Positions 15,734-23,172 of a stretch of DNA of 33,599 nt are shown here, piece by piece; position 1 is the first letter of the stretch; each line of letters opens with the position of its first letter. The notes below the pieces were generated by a model. That model was given only the letters and a program-made list of their open reading frames with translations, searched no databases and had not been told where the DNA came from. Source of the DNA: Caryophanales bacterium (GTDB taxonomy: Bacteria > Bacillota_I > Bacilli_A > RFN20 > CAG-288); NCBI GenBank assembly GCA_021621525.1, contig JAJVUU010000016.1, positions 1-33,599 of the forward strand, in the 5' to 3' direction. The translations under genes were made by a program, and so were the position numbers.

Positions 15734-18700
15734 TTATTCCGCTTCATCTTCGGACGAATCGTCCTCATCAGTGAATTCATCGCTCTGATTGTCGGCGAAT
15801 TCCTGATCGACTTCATCCTCGAGATGAGCATTTCTAGCATCTTCGTCATCACTTTCCTCGTCATGCTTCGTATCGAAGTTGACGATGTCATGATGCGTTC
15901 TACGGCTGTCGCGTTCTGCTTCTTCGGAAATCGTATCCATATTGATCGGCTGGTTCTTCTCATCGAGAAGGTTCACATCGATGCCAAGGCCCTGAAGTTC
16001 CTTGATGAGAACACGGGTCGATTCAGGCATATTCGGCTTGCTGACCTGATTGCCCTTGAGAATTGCTTCATAAGTCTTGTTTCTACCGACCATATCATCA
16101 GACTTGATGGTGAGCATTTCCTGAAGAGTATAGGCTGCACCATAGGCTTCCAGAGCCCAGACTTCCATTTCACCGAAACGCTGACCACCATTCTGAGCCT
16201 TACCACCGAGCGGCTGTTGGGTGACAAGAGAATACGGACCGATGGCTCGTGCATGAATCTTATCTTCGACCATGTGGTCGAGCTTAATCATATACATGAC
16301 GCCGACAGCGATACGGCTGTCAAACCTTTCACCGGTCTGACCATCATAAAGGACGGTCTTTCCATCTTCCGGAATATTGGCAAGCTTCATGAAGCCTTCT
16401 ATTTCTTCGTTGGTAGCACCATCGAAGACAGGCGTGGAAACCTTGATACCAAGTTTCTTGCAGGCCAGACCGAGCTGGACTTCAAGAACCTGACCGATGT
16501 TCATACGGGAAGGAACGCCCATAGGAGAAAGAAGGATGTCGACAGGTGTTCCATCGGGAAGATAAGGCATATCCTCGACAGGAAGGACCTTGGAGATGAC
16601 GCCCTTGTTTCCGTGACGGCCGGACATCTTATCGCCGACCTGGATTTTTCTCTTCTGAACGACGTAGACCTTGACGGATTCGATGACATCCGGCGGAAGC
16701 TCATCGCCCTTGTCTCTGGAGAAAGTCCTGACATCAAGGACGATACCTTCACCACCGTGAGGAACTCTCAGGGAAGTATCCTTATCCTCATCGGATTTGG
16801 AAGAGAAGATAGACTTGAGAAGATGATCGTTGTTGGTTTCGGTCGTTTCACCCTTCGGAGTGGTCTTTCCGACAAGAATATCGCCTTCCTTGACTTCCGT
16901 ACCAGGCGTGACGATACCTTTTTCATCAAGATAGGTCTTCTTGTCTTCGCCAAGGTTCGGGACATTTCTGGTGAACTCTTCGTCGCCGAGCTTGGTCTTG
17001 CGTCTTTCAATCGGATATTCCTCGATGATGAGGTTGGTGAAAAGATCGTTGTTGACGCATCTTTCGGAAATGACGACAGCGTCTTCGTAATTGTATCCAT
17101 GCCATGTAGTGAAGGCTACGACGGCATTCTGACCCAAAGCAAGTTCGCCCTTGTCCATGGAAGGACCATTGGCGATGATCTGACTGGCTTCGACATGGTC
17201 ACCGACCTTGACAATCGGAGACTGGGAAATGCATGTTCTCTTGTTGGAACGAACGAAAGAACGAAGCTTATAGACCTTCTTGACTCCATCATCCTGATTG
17301 ATGACAATCTGACGGGAATCGACATATTCGACATAGCCGGGAGCCAATGCCAGGAGAGCTTCACCGGAATCATGGGCTATCTTCGCTTCAAGACCAGTTC
17401 CGACAAAAGGAGCTTCCGGTCTGAGAAGAGGAAGAGCCTGACGCTGCATGTTAGAGCCCATCAAGGCACGTTTTCCGTCATCGTTTTCCAAGAAAGGAAT
17501 ACAGGCGGCAGCGACGGAGACAATCTGCTTCGGAGAAGCATCGATCAAATCGCAATCTTCGGCATTTCTCGTGACATATTCGCCATTGTAACGTGCAGAG
17601 ACGGCATCATCCATGATGCGGTTGGTCGTAGGATCGACATTGACGTTTGCCTGGCAGATGACATGGTTTCTCTCCTCATCGGCCGTGAGCCACTGGACAT
17701 GGTCCTTGTCGTTGTCGACGATACGATCATGGACAGGACGATACGGAGTCTGAAGGAAACCATATTCATTGACCTTGGCATAGCAGGCAAGGTTGCTGAT
17801 CAAACCGATGTTCTGACCTTCCGGAGTTTCGATAGGGCAGATTCTGCCGTAATGCGTCGGATGGACATCACGGACGGCAGACGAAGCTCTATCCCTGGTA
17901 AGGCCGCCTCTTCCCAAAGCGGAAAGACGTCTCTTGTTGGTAAGTTCGGCAAGAGGGTTGGTCTGGTCCATGAACTGGGAAAGAGAATCGGAATTGAAGA
18001 ACTGATTGACAGCACTGGTAAGGGCCTTGATATTGATCAAAGAAGAGATATTGAGGACAGAAAGATCAGAAGTGGACATTCTGTCATGGATGGTTCTCTT
18101 CATCTTTCCAAGGCCTGCGCGGAATTTATCCTGGATCAATTCGCCGACGCAACGGACTCTCTTGTTTCCAAGATGATCAGTATCATCGGTATAGCCGATG
18201 CCATCGGTAAGATTGAGCATATAGGAAAGAGAGGCGACGATATCAGGAATCGTGACATAGGTAAGATCAAGAGTCAGATCCGTACCGATGACATGGACGA
18301 TTTCATTGTTGTCTCCCGGTTTCCTGACCTTGACAAGATTGACACGGTTATGATCGTCAAGGGCAGCATTGGAAGAAAGATAGACGGTATGGTTTTCATT
18401 GTTGTCAAAGAAGGCTTCCTTGCGAAGCTCGTTGACTTCATCCGTCGAAAGAACATGACCTGCTTCATAGACGACTTCACCATCCTTGGAAATCAAATCC
18501 TCGGCAAGGGTCTGATCGATCAAGCGATCATAGACGCCGAGTTTTTCGTTGATTTTGAATCTTCCGGCTCTTCCAAGATCATAGTGCTCATTCTCAAAGA
18601 AGCGCTGTTTGAGCGTATTGGCAGCGGAATCGGATGTGAAAGGTTCACCCGGACGCAGTTTTTTGAAAATCGTTCCGACAGCGTCATGGATTCTGGCGAC

Positions 18701-19534
18701 GACAGTGGTCTTCTTTTGTTTGGCCGTTTCCTTTTCAAGAGCTCTCTTGAAGAAGGCGTTGTTGCCAAAAAGACCAAGGACACCGGTGACGGTAGCTTTC
18801 TTTCCGGTTTCATCAAACGGGATGGAATCATCATAAAGCTGGTCGGAATCGGAAACAAGGCCCAAAGCTCTCAAAAGAACGACAGCCGGAACCTTCTTCT
18901 GCTTATCGATACGGACAGAGACAAAATCACGGCTATCGGTAAGATATTCAAGCCAGATACCCCTGGCAGGAATGATGTCGGAGCCATAGGTATATTCGAT
19001 TTCGTTTCTATCGTCGTTTTCACTCTTTTTGATGGTGACGATGTCTCTTTCCTTAGAGACATAGGCGCCCGGCGAACGGACAAGCTGGGAAGCGATGCAC
19101 TTTTCAGAACCGTTGATGATGAAGGTTCCGCTAGGGGTGATCCAAGGGAAGTCACCCATGAAGATTTTTTCTTCCGTGACAGTTCCATCCGGATGCTTCA
19201 GCCTCAAAGTGACATGAAGCGGGGCAGAATAGGTCAAAGCAGAGACTTTGCACTCAAAATAATCATGCTTGGCATTGGCATCGCCCCATTCGGAGCTGAC
19301 ATAATCAAGCTCTGCAACCTGCTCAGTCTCAGTTTCGTGTCCACGGGTATCCTTGTTCGAAAGGATAGGGAAAACATCACGGAAAACCTCATCTACGCCA
19401 GTTTCAGTAAACCACGCAAAAGACTGGAGCTGAACATCGCAAAGATTCGGCAAGGGAACGTTGGAGAACGTCTTACTGAGATCGATACGTCCTGTTTCAG
19501 TTCTTTTATATTTATTCAGATCTAATTCTTCCAT
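15734..19534 (-). CDS. rpoB: DNA-directed RNA polymerase subunit beta
   Basis: This encodes the 1266-aa beta subunit that forms most of the catalytic cleft and the rifampicin pocket. The rif region reads SLSQFMDQTNPLAELTNKRR, then LSALGRGGLTRDRASSAVRD; the residue matching E. coli His526 is Asn533, while Asp516 and Ser531 equivalents are kept. Downstream hallmarks are YGRICPIETPEGQNIGLI and GRHGNKGVISKVLP. The last ~45 residues are strongly acidic (ending EFTDEDDSSEDEAE), an extension beyond the usual conserved C-terminus. The ATG at 19534 follows a modest CGAGGT. It lies 172 nt after rplL with a terminator-like hairpin between, suggesting partial read-through control, and is followed directly by rpoC. 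The whole gene avoids TTA, CTA and TCA codons, a sign of strong codon bias. Confidence 0.99.
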   Translation of the reverse strand: MEELDLNKYKRTETGRIDLSKTFSNVPLPNLCDVQLQSFAWFTETGVDEVFRDVFPILSNKDTRGHETETEQVAELDYVSSEWGDANAKHDYFECKVSALTYSAPLHVTLRLKHPDGTVTEEKIFMGDFPWITPSGTFIINGSEKCIASQLVRSPGAYVSKERDIVTIKKSENDDRNEIEYTYGSDIIPARGIWLEYLTDSRDFVSVRIDKQKKVPAVVLLRALGLVSDSDQLYDDSIPFDETGKKATVTGVLGLFGNNAFFKRALEKETAKQKKTTVVARIHDAVGTIFKKLRPGEPFTSDSAANTLKQRFFENEHYDLGRAGRFKINEKLGVYDRLIDQTLAEDLISKDGEVVYEAGHVLSTDEVNELRKEAFFDNNENHTVYLSSNAALDDHNRVNLVKVRKPGDNNEIVHVIGTDLTLDLTYVTIPDIVASLSYMLNLTDGIGYTDDTDHLGNKRVRCVGELIQDKFRAGLGKMKRTIHDRMSTSDLSVLNISSLINIKALTSAVNQFFNSDSLSQFMDQTNPLAELTNKRRLSALGRGGLTRDRASSAVRDVHPTHYGRICPIETPEGQNIGLISNLACYAKVNEYGFLQTPYRPVHDRIVDNDKDHVQWLTADEERNHVICQANVNVDPTTNRIMDDAVSARYNGEYVTRNAEDCDLIDASPKQIVSVAAACIPFLENDDGKRALMGSNMQRQALPLLRPEAPFVGTGLEAKIAHDSGEALLALAPGYVEYVDSRQIVINQDDGVKKVYKLRSFVRSNKRTCISQSPIVKVGDHVEASQIIANGPSMDKGELALGQNAVVAFTTWHGYNYEDAVVISERCVNNDLFTNLIIEEYPIERRKTKLGDEEFTRNVPNLGEDKKTYLDEKGIVTPGTEVKEGDILVGKTTPKGETTETNNDHLLKSIFSSKSDEDKDTSLRVPHGGEGIVLDVRTFSRDKGDELPPDVIESVKVYVVQKRKIQVGDKMSGRHGNKGVISKVLPVEDMPYLPDGTPVDILLSPMGVPSRMNIGQVLEVQLGLACKKLGIKVSTPVFDGATNEEIEGFMKLANIPEDGKTVLYDGQTGERFDSRIAVGVMYMIKLDHMVEDKIHARAIGPYSLVTQQPLGGKAQNGGQRFGEMEVWALEAYGAAYTLQEMLTIKSDDMVGRNKTYEAILKGNQVSKPNMPESTRVLIKELQGLGIDVNLLDEKNQPINMDTISEEAERDSRRTHHDIVNFDTKHDEESDDEDARNAHLEDEVDQEFADNQSDEFTDEDDSSEDEAE

Positions 19535-19595
19535 ATATTTACCTCGTGTCTTTCTTTCCGCTCACACAACGGCTGAAGTTGTTTAAGGATTTTCG

Positions 19596-19633
19596 AATAA
19601 AAGTCGGGCTTTTTGTGTGGTCTAGGCCCGACT
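19596..19633 (-). terminator. Intrinsic terminator/attenuator between rplL and rpoB
   Basis: On the minus strand AGTCGGGC (19626-19633) pairs with GCCCGACT (19602-19609), 16-nt loop, followed by TTTATT. In other bacteria an attenuator at this position lets only part of rplJL transcription continue into rpoBC; the same role is inferred here. Confidence 0.75.
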
Positions 19634-19650
19634 CCTTATAGACAACTAAA

Positions 19651-19680
19651 CCCACACCTCCCCAAAAAGGGCGATGTGGG
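19651..19680 (-). promoter_or_regulatory. Second hairpin in the rplL-rpoB spacer
   Basis: CCCACA (19651-19656) pairs with TGTGGG (19675-19680), with an inner CCC/GGG stem closed by a five-base loop. It sits between the rplL stop and the terminator, with no T-run of its own. It may be an mRNA processing or stability element. Confidence 0.4.
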
Positions 19681-19706
19681 ACTAGGATACGCAAGTGAAA
19701 TACGGA

Positions 19707-20072
19707 TTACTTGACTTCGACTTCGGCACCGACAGCGGTAAGCTGCTTGGCAAGTTCTTCGCCTTCGGACGGAGAGCACTTTTCCTTGATGGCGACAGGA
19801 GCCTTGTCAACAAGCTTCTTGGCATCCATAAGGCCTAATCCAGTGATGGCCTGAACAGCCTTGATGACCTGAACCTTGGAACCACCGACAGCTTTGAGGG
19901 TGACAGTGACTTCGGACGGTCCTTCGGCAGCGGCAGCAGCGGCCGGAGCAGCGACACCAGCGGCAGCCTTGACACCGAATTCTTCTTCGATGGCATGGAC
20001 AAGATCCATGATCTCGACCATGTTCATTTCCTTCAAACCGGCAATGACATCTTCTTTAACTAACTTAGCCAT
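19707..20072 (-). CDS. rplL: 50S ribosomal protein L7/L12
   Basis: This 121-aa protein forms the ribosome stalk that recruits translation GTPases. The N-terminal dimerisation helices (VKEDVIAGLKEMNMVEIMDL) are joined by an Ala/Gly/Pro-rich hinge (KAAAGVAAPAAAAAAEGP) to the globular C-terminal domain, which has VIKAVQAITGLGLMDAKKLV and GAEVEVK at its end. TGGAGG precedes the ATG. It follows rplJ after 45 nt, the standard order, and both are presumably controlled by the L10 leader upstream of rplJ. Confidence 0.98.
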   Translation of the reverse strand: MAKLVKEDVIAGLKEMNMVEIMDLVHAIEEEFGVKAAAGVAAPAAAAAAEGPSEVTVTLKAVGGSKVQVIKAVQAITGLGLMDAKKLVDKAPVAIKEKCSPSEGEELAKQLTAVGAEVEVK

Positions 20073-20117
20073 TTTAGTTTTCCTCCATTAATGGTTTTTT
20101 ACAACACGGAATGCCGA

Positions 20118-20636
20118 TTAGTCGGCAAGGGTCTTGGCGCCTTCAGGATCGTTCTTCTTGCCAACTTCCTTGATAGTAAGGGCAAACTGAACGAGCGGTG
20201 CTTCCAAGACAGACAGAAGACGGCTGAGAGCACCTTCCTTGCCACCGATATTGGCCAAATCATTAAGCTTGTCGGCGTCGCAGAAACTGCCATCAATCAT
20301 ACCGCCTTTGACAGCGAAGTTCTTCTTATGGGCTTTAGCAAATTCGCCTAAGGCATCCAATCCAGCGCCAGCTTCTTCAGCGGTGACTAAGGCAGACGGT
20401 CCCTTCAGAAGGGAATCCAATGCAGAAAGACCATCTTCATCGACAGCCTTCTTCATAAGGGCGTTCTTCTGAACGGAGAGCTTAGCACCAGCCTTCTTGA
20501 GGTTGGTTCTGAGTTGGTTGACTTCAGCAACAGACAAAGCGGAATAAGAGACTACGACTGTAGTGTGAGAAGTCTTTAGAGTATCGTTGAGTTTGGCAAC
20601 GATTTCTTTCTTCTCAGCTAAAATCTGCTGATTCAT
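20118..20636 (-). CDS. rplJ: 50S ribosomal protein L10
   Basis: This 172-aa protein anchors L7/L12 dimers to 23S rRNA. It shows the family N-terminus (KKEIVAKLNDTLKTSHTTVV, then LRTNLKKAGAKLSVQKNALM) and a C-terminal helix for L12 binding (GALSRLLSVLEAPLVQFALT). An optimal AGGAGGTG SD precedes the ATG. The 167-nt spacer upstream carries an L10 leader motif, so translation or transcription of rplJL is likely repressed by the L10-L12 complex. Confidence 0.98.
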   Translation of the reverse strand: MNQQILAEKKEIVAKLNDTLKTSHTTVVVSYSALSVAEVNQLRTNLKKAGAKLSVQKNALMKKAVDEDGLSALDSLLKGPSALVTAEEAGAGLDALGEFAKAHKKNFAVKGGMIDGSFCDADKLNDLANIGGKEGALSRLLSVLEAPLVQFALTIKEVGKKNDPEGAKTLAD

Positions 20637-20711
20637 CTTTTCACCTCCTCATTTTAGGTTTGGTGTATATAACAATATACTTTGTTGACTTTGTAAAATT
20701 AGTTACTCAAT

Positions 20712-20760
20712 CCTCGGTAACGAATTAAGCCGTTTATCTATCGGCAGTTACTGTCTTAGG
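20712..20760 (-). promoter_or_regulatory. L10 (rplJ) leader, autoregulatory RNA
   Basis: Minus-strand RNA carries CCTAAGACAG followed by a GTAAC/GTTAC stem (20747-20751 with 20717-20721), an inner GCCG/CGGC stem, and ends ACCGAGG. The AAGACAG and CCGAGG segments are the signature pieces of the Firmicute L10 leader, which binds L10-(L12)4. A further hairpin (GTATAT/ATATAC, 20664-20679) lies between it and the SD and may complete the switch. Confidence 0.85.
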
Positions 20761-20803
20761 TATATTGAGACACCCGAATCAATCGGACGACAACGGATAC
20801 GGA

Positions 20804-21481
20804 TTACAGGGCCAAGCGGATGGCCGGACCATAAGTGGAAGAAATCGTAGCAGAGGCAATGTAGGTTCCTTTGACGGAAGCCGGCTTGATTCTGTTGACG
20901 GTTTCAACGATGGCCTTGAGGTTTTCGGCAAGTTTCTGAGCGTCGAAGCTGGATTTGCCGAAGTTGAAGGCAAGGTTGCCATCCTTATCATTACGATAGG
21001 AAATCTTACCGTTTTTGATTTCCTTGATGGCAGAAGCAATATCAGGAGTGACGGTTCCGGTCTTCGGGTTCGGCATCAATCCTTTCGGACCAAGGACACG
21101 ACCCATACGGCCTAAGAGACCCATCATATTCGGAGTGGCAACGATGACATCGAAGTCAAACCAGTTTTCCTTCTGGATCTTGTCGAGCATATCCTGCTGT
21201 CCGACAAAGTCGGCACCGGCAGCGGTAGCATCAGCAACCTTGTCAGTGATGGCAAGGACTCTGACGGTCTTGCCGTTTCCATGCGGCAGGGTGACAGTTC
21301 CTCTGAGCTGCTGGTCAGCCTGCTTCGGATCGATGTTGAGTTTGAAGCTGACATCGATGGATTCGTCAAATTTTGCCGTAGCGGTCTTCTTGACCAATTC
21401 GCAGGCTTCTTCAAAAGTATACTTCTTGTCCTTTTCGATGAGAGCTAAAGAAGCAGCATATTTCTTAGATAACTTTTTCAT
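20804..21481 (-). CDS. rplA: 50S ribosomal protein L1
   Basis: This 225-aa rRNA-binding protein forms the L1 stalk that moves E-site tRNA. Typical segments are DPKQADQQLRGTVTLPHGNG, WFDFDVIVATPNMMG, and the signature GRVLGPKGLMPNPKTGTVT, ending in SSTYGPAIRLAL. It is about five residues shorter than most family members at the C-terminus. GGAG lies 11 nt before the ATG. It follows rplK after 21 nt and precedes the L10 leader. Confidence 0.98.
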   Translation of the reverse strand: MKKLSKKYAASLALIEKDKKYTFEEACELVKKTATAKFDESIDVSFKLNIDPKQADQQLRGTVTLPHGNGKTVRVLAITDKVADATAAGADFVGQQDMLDKIQKENWFDFDVIVATPNMMGLLGRMGRVLGPKGLMPNPKTGTVTPDIASAIKEIKNGKISYRNDKDGNLAFNFGKSSFDAQKLAENLKAIVETVNRIKPASVKGTYIASATISSTYGPAIRLAL

Positions 21482-21502
21482 TTTTCATGTTTCTCCTTTA
21501 GA

Positions 21503-21940
21503 TTAGTCGTCGATGACGATACCCATGGACTTGGCAGATCCGGCGACGCATCTCTCAGCGGCTTCAAGGGAATCGACGTTGAGATCAGGCATCTTGTATT
21601 CAGCAATCTTCTTGACGTCTTCCTTCTTGATGTGGCCGATGACTTCTTTGCTGTTTCCGCCGTGGTCAGGACCCTTGCGACCCTTCTGGACGCCGGCAGC
21701 CTTCAAAAGAAGATAGGTGGTCGGGGTGGTCTTGAAACTCATCTCGAAGGTACGATCTTCATAGATCGTGAGAATGCAGGGAACGACTTCGCCTCTGCGG
21801 TCGGCAGTCTTGGCGTTGAATTCCTGGCAGAATTTACCGCCGATGCCGTAAGGGCCGAGCTTCTGACCCAATTTTGCAGGGTTGGCTCCGCCGCCTTCAG
21901 CACGAATGATCATCGTTCTGGTGACTTTTTTTGCAGCCAT
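21503..21940 (-). CDS. rplK: 50S ribosomal protein L11 (divergent N-terminal loop)
   Basis: This 145-aa protein belongs to the GTPase-associated centre with 23S rRNA helices 43/44. The C-terminal domain is typical (IAEYKMPDLNVDSLEAAERC ... ARSMGIVIED-like ending, here AKSMGIVIDD). The N-terminal domain is unusual. Where most L11 proteins read ANPAPPVGPALGQ, this one reads ANPAKLGQKLGPYGIGG (residues 19-35), so the Pro-Pro pair that contacts thiopeptide antibiotics is missing and the segment is two residues shorter. The later KTPPAAVLL is KTTPTTYLL. AGGAGG precedes the ATG. It is the first gene of the rplKA-rplJL-rpoBC block; secE and nusG, its common upstream neighbours, are absent. Confidence 0.96.
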   Translation of the reverse strand: MAAKKVTRTMIIRAEGGGANPAKLGQKLGPYGIGGKFCQEFNAKTADRRGEVVPCILTIYEDRTFEMSFKTTPTTYLLLKAAGVQKGRKGPDHGGNSKEVIGHIKKEDVKKIAEYKMPDLNVDSLEAAERCVAGSAKSMGIVIDD

Positions 21941-22014
21941 TTCATTTTCCTCCTATGACATGCATGTGGTACTAGCAGCTGTCACTGACTTCCCACTGTC
22001 AAGACATTGTCCTC

Positions 22015-22038
22015 GAAAAAAGGGCATAGAAATGCCTT
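22015..22038 (-). terminator. Hairpin with T-run in the rplK leader (candidate attenuator)
   Basis: On the minus strand GGCAT-TTCT-ATGCC is followed by C and six T. It lies 10-25 nt after the predicted start of transcription and about 75 nt before rplK, so it could prematurely terminate the rplKA transcript. The stem is only five base pairs, so strength is uncertain. Confidence 0.45.
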
Positions 22039-22048
22039 AACCTTAAGA

Positions 22049-22077
22049 ATTATACTAGCCCAAGTCAAGATATGCAA
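22049..22077 (-). promoter_or_regulatory. Promoter for rplK operon
   Basis: A perfect TATAAT -10 box (22049-22054 in complement) with TTGCAT at the -35 position, 17-bp spacing, reading toward rplK. Confidence 0.65.
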
Positions 22078-22096
22078 CAGGAATTTGAACATTTTC

Positions 22097-22125
22097 TTGT
22101 AACTGGTCTGCATTTGTGCTATCTT
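22097..22125 (+). promoter_or_regulatory. Promoter for rplS
   Basis: TTGTAA (22097-22102), 17-bp spacer, TATCTT (22120-22125) with an extended -10 TG one base upstream. It is arranged back-to-back with the rplK promoter. Confidence 0.65.
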
Positions 22126-22128
22126 AAT

Positions 22129-22200
22129 TGTTGCCTTGGCCTTTTCAAGGCTGACTGATGCACCGCTGGAGTGTCACTTGACCATGTGCAGCAGGACAAC
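22129..22200 (+). promoter_or_regulatory. Structured rplS 5' leader
   Basis: Between the promoter and the rplS SD the RNA can form two hairpins, GCCTTG (22133-22138) with CAAGGC (22146-22151) and TGCAC (22159-22163) with GTGCA (22186-22190), possibly closed by GTT/AAC at the base. This is the place where Firmicutes carry an L19 leader; I cannot confirm a match to that family by eye. Confidence 0.45.
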
Positions 22201-22226
22201 ACAATCATTTCCAAAGGAGAAAACTA

Positions 22227-22697
22227 ATGAACAAACAGTTAGTCCAGCAGGTTACTGCTACCCAGATCAGACACGATCTTCCTGAGTTCGAAATCGGTGA
22301 TACCATCAAGGTCATGGTCACCATCCGTGAAAACAACAAAGAAAGACAGCAGGCATTCGAAGGTGTCGTCATCTCCATCCGTGGAGCTGGCGCCAGCAAG
22401 ACCTTCATCGTCAGAAAGGATTCTGCCGGTGTCGGTGTCGAGAGAAACTTCCTCATCAACTCTCCGACCATCGCCAGCATTTCCGTCATCAAGCATGGTA
22501 AGGTCAGAAGACATAAGCTCTATTATCTCAGAGCCCGTTCCGGCAAGGCTGCCAGATTGGAAGAAGTCATCCGCAAGGATAAGATTGCTGCCAATTTAGC
22601 CGCTACCAAGACTGCAGCCGACAAGAAGAAGGCCGCTGCCAAAGCCAAGCAGGAAGCTGCCAAGGCTGCCAAGGCTGAAGCTGAAGAAGCTAAGTAA
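22227..22697 (+). CDS. rplS: 50S ribosomal protein L19 with long Ala/Lys tail
   Basis: This 156-aa protein sits at the 30S-50S interface. The first ~115 residues are canonical (LPEFEIGDTIKVMVTI, FEGVVISIRGAGASKTFIVR, VERNFLINSP, HGKVRRHKLYYLRARSGKAA). The last ~40 residues are an extension made almost only of Ala, Lys and Glu (KTAADKKKAAAKAKQEAAK), absent from the typical 115-aa protein. AAAGGAG precedes the ATG. It is transcribed alone from its own promoter to a strong terminator, unlike the common arrangement where rplS follows trmD. Confidence 0.97.
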   Translation: MNKQLVQQVTATQIRHDLPEFEIGDTIKVMVTIRENNKERQQAFEGVVISIRGAGASKTFIVRKDSAGVGVERNFLINSPTIASISVIKHGKVRRHKLYYLRARSGKAARLEEVIRKDKIAANLAATKTAADKKKAAAKAKQEAAKAAKAEAEEAK

Positions 22698-22744
22698 AAC
22701 AGACAAAAACAACATTCTCTTCTTATTTATTGAATATAAGTGAC

Positions 22745-22770
22745 TGGCCACCTTCCCGGTGGCCATTTTT
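22745..22770 (+). terminator. rplS terminator
   Basis: TGGCCACC (22745-22752), loop TTCCC, GGTGGCCA (22758-22765), then TTTTTATT: a perfect 8-bp GC-rich intrinsic terminator. Confidence 0.95.
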
Positions 22771-22820
22771 ATTGTCATTCTTGTCATTCTGCTGTTTTTC
22801 TTCCTGTCCATATAAAACCC

Positions 22821-22849
22821 TTGACACCATCACTCTGTTGGTCTATACT
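22821..22849 (+). promoter_or_regulatory. Strong promoter for rpsP
   Basis: A consensus TTGACA -35 (22821-22826), 17-bp spacer and TATACT -10 (22844-22849). Transcription would start about 30 nt before the rpsP ATG. Confidence 0.9.
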
Positions 22850-22885
22850 TTTCAGGCATCAAATAATCTACAGGAGATAATTAAA

Positions 22886-23170
22886 ATGGTCAAAATCAGA
22901 TTAGCTCGTATCGGCAGAACCCATTATGCCCAGTACAGAATCGTCGTCAGCGATTCCAGAAGAATTCCGAATTCCGCTGCTCTCGCTCAGCTCGGTTCCT
23001 ACAACCCGAACACCAATGAGTGCACCATCGATGAAGCCGAAGCCCTCAAGTGGCTGGCCAACGGTGCCATCCCGTCCGATTCCGTCAAGACTCTTCTCAC
23101 CCAGAAGGGCATCTACAAGAAGCACGTCGAAGCAAAATTAGCTGCCAAAAAGAATTCTGAGGCAAAGTAA
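22886..23170 (+). CDS. rpsP: 30S ribosomal protein S16
   Basis: This 94-aa protein aids 30S assembly. It has the family start MVKIRLARIGRTHYAQYRIV, then VSDSRR and LGSYNPNT, and KWLANGAIPSDSVKTLLTQK. The ATG at 22886 follows AGGAG; an upstream in-frame extension would read through the promoter and is rejected. It is followed by khpA after 2 nt, a conserved pair. Confidence 0.97.
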   Translation: MVKIRLARIGRTHYAQYRIVVSDSRRIPNSAALAQLGSYNPNTNECTIDEAEALKWLANGAIPSDSVKTLLTQKGIYKKHVEAKLAAKKNSEAK

Positions 23171-23172
23171 TC

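Noticed and set aside
15725..19525. A 1266-codon open frame on the plus strand covering all of rpoB
   Set aside because: It runs in exact codon register with rpoB and reflects absence of TTA/CTA/TCA codons. No SD, and the product has no domain pattern.
22730..22885. N-terminal extension of rpsP
   Set aside because: It would include the rplS terminator and the consensus rpsP promoter; S16 homology starts at 22886.
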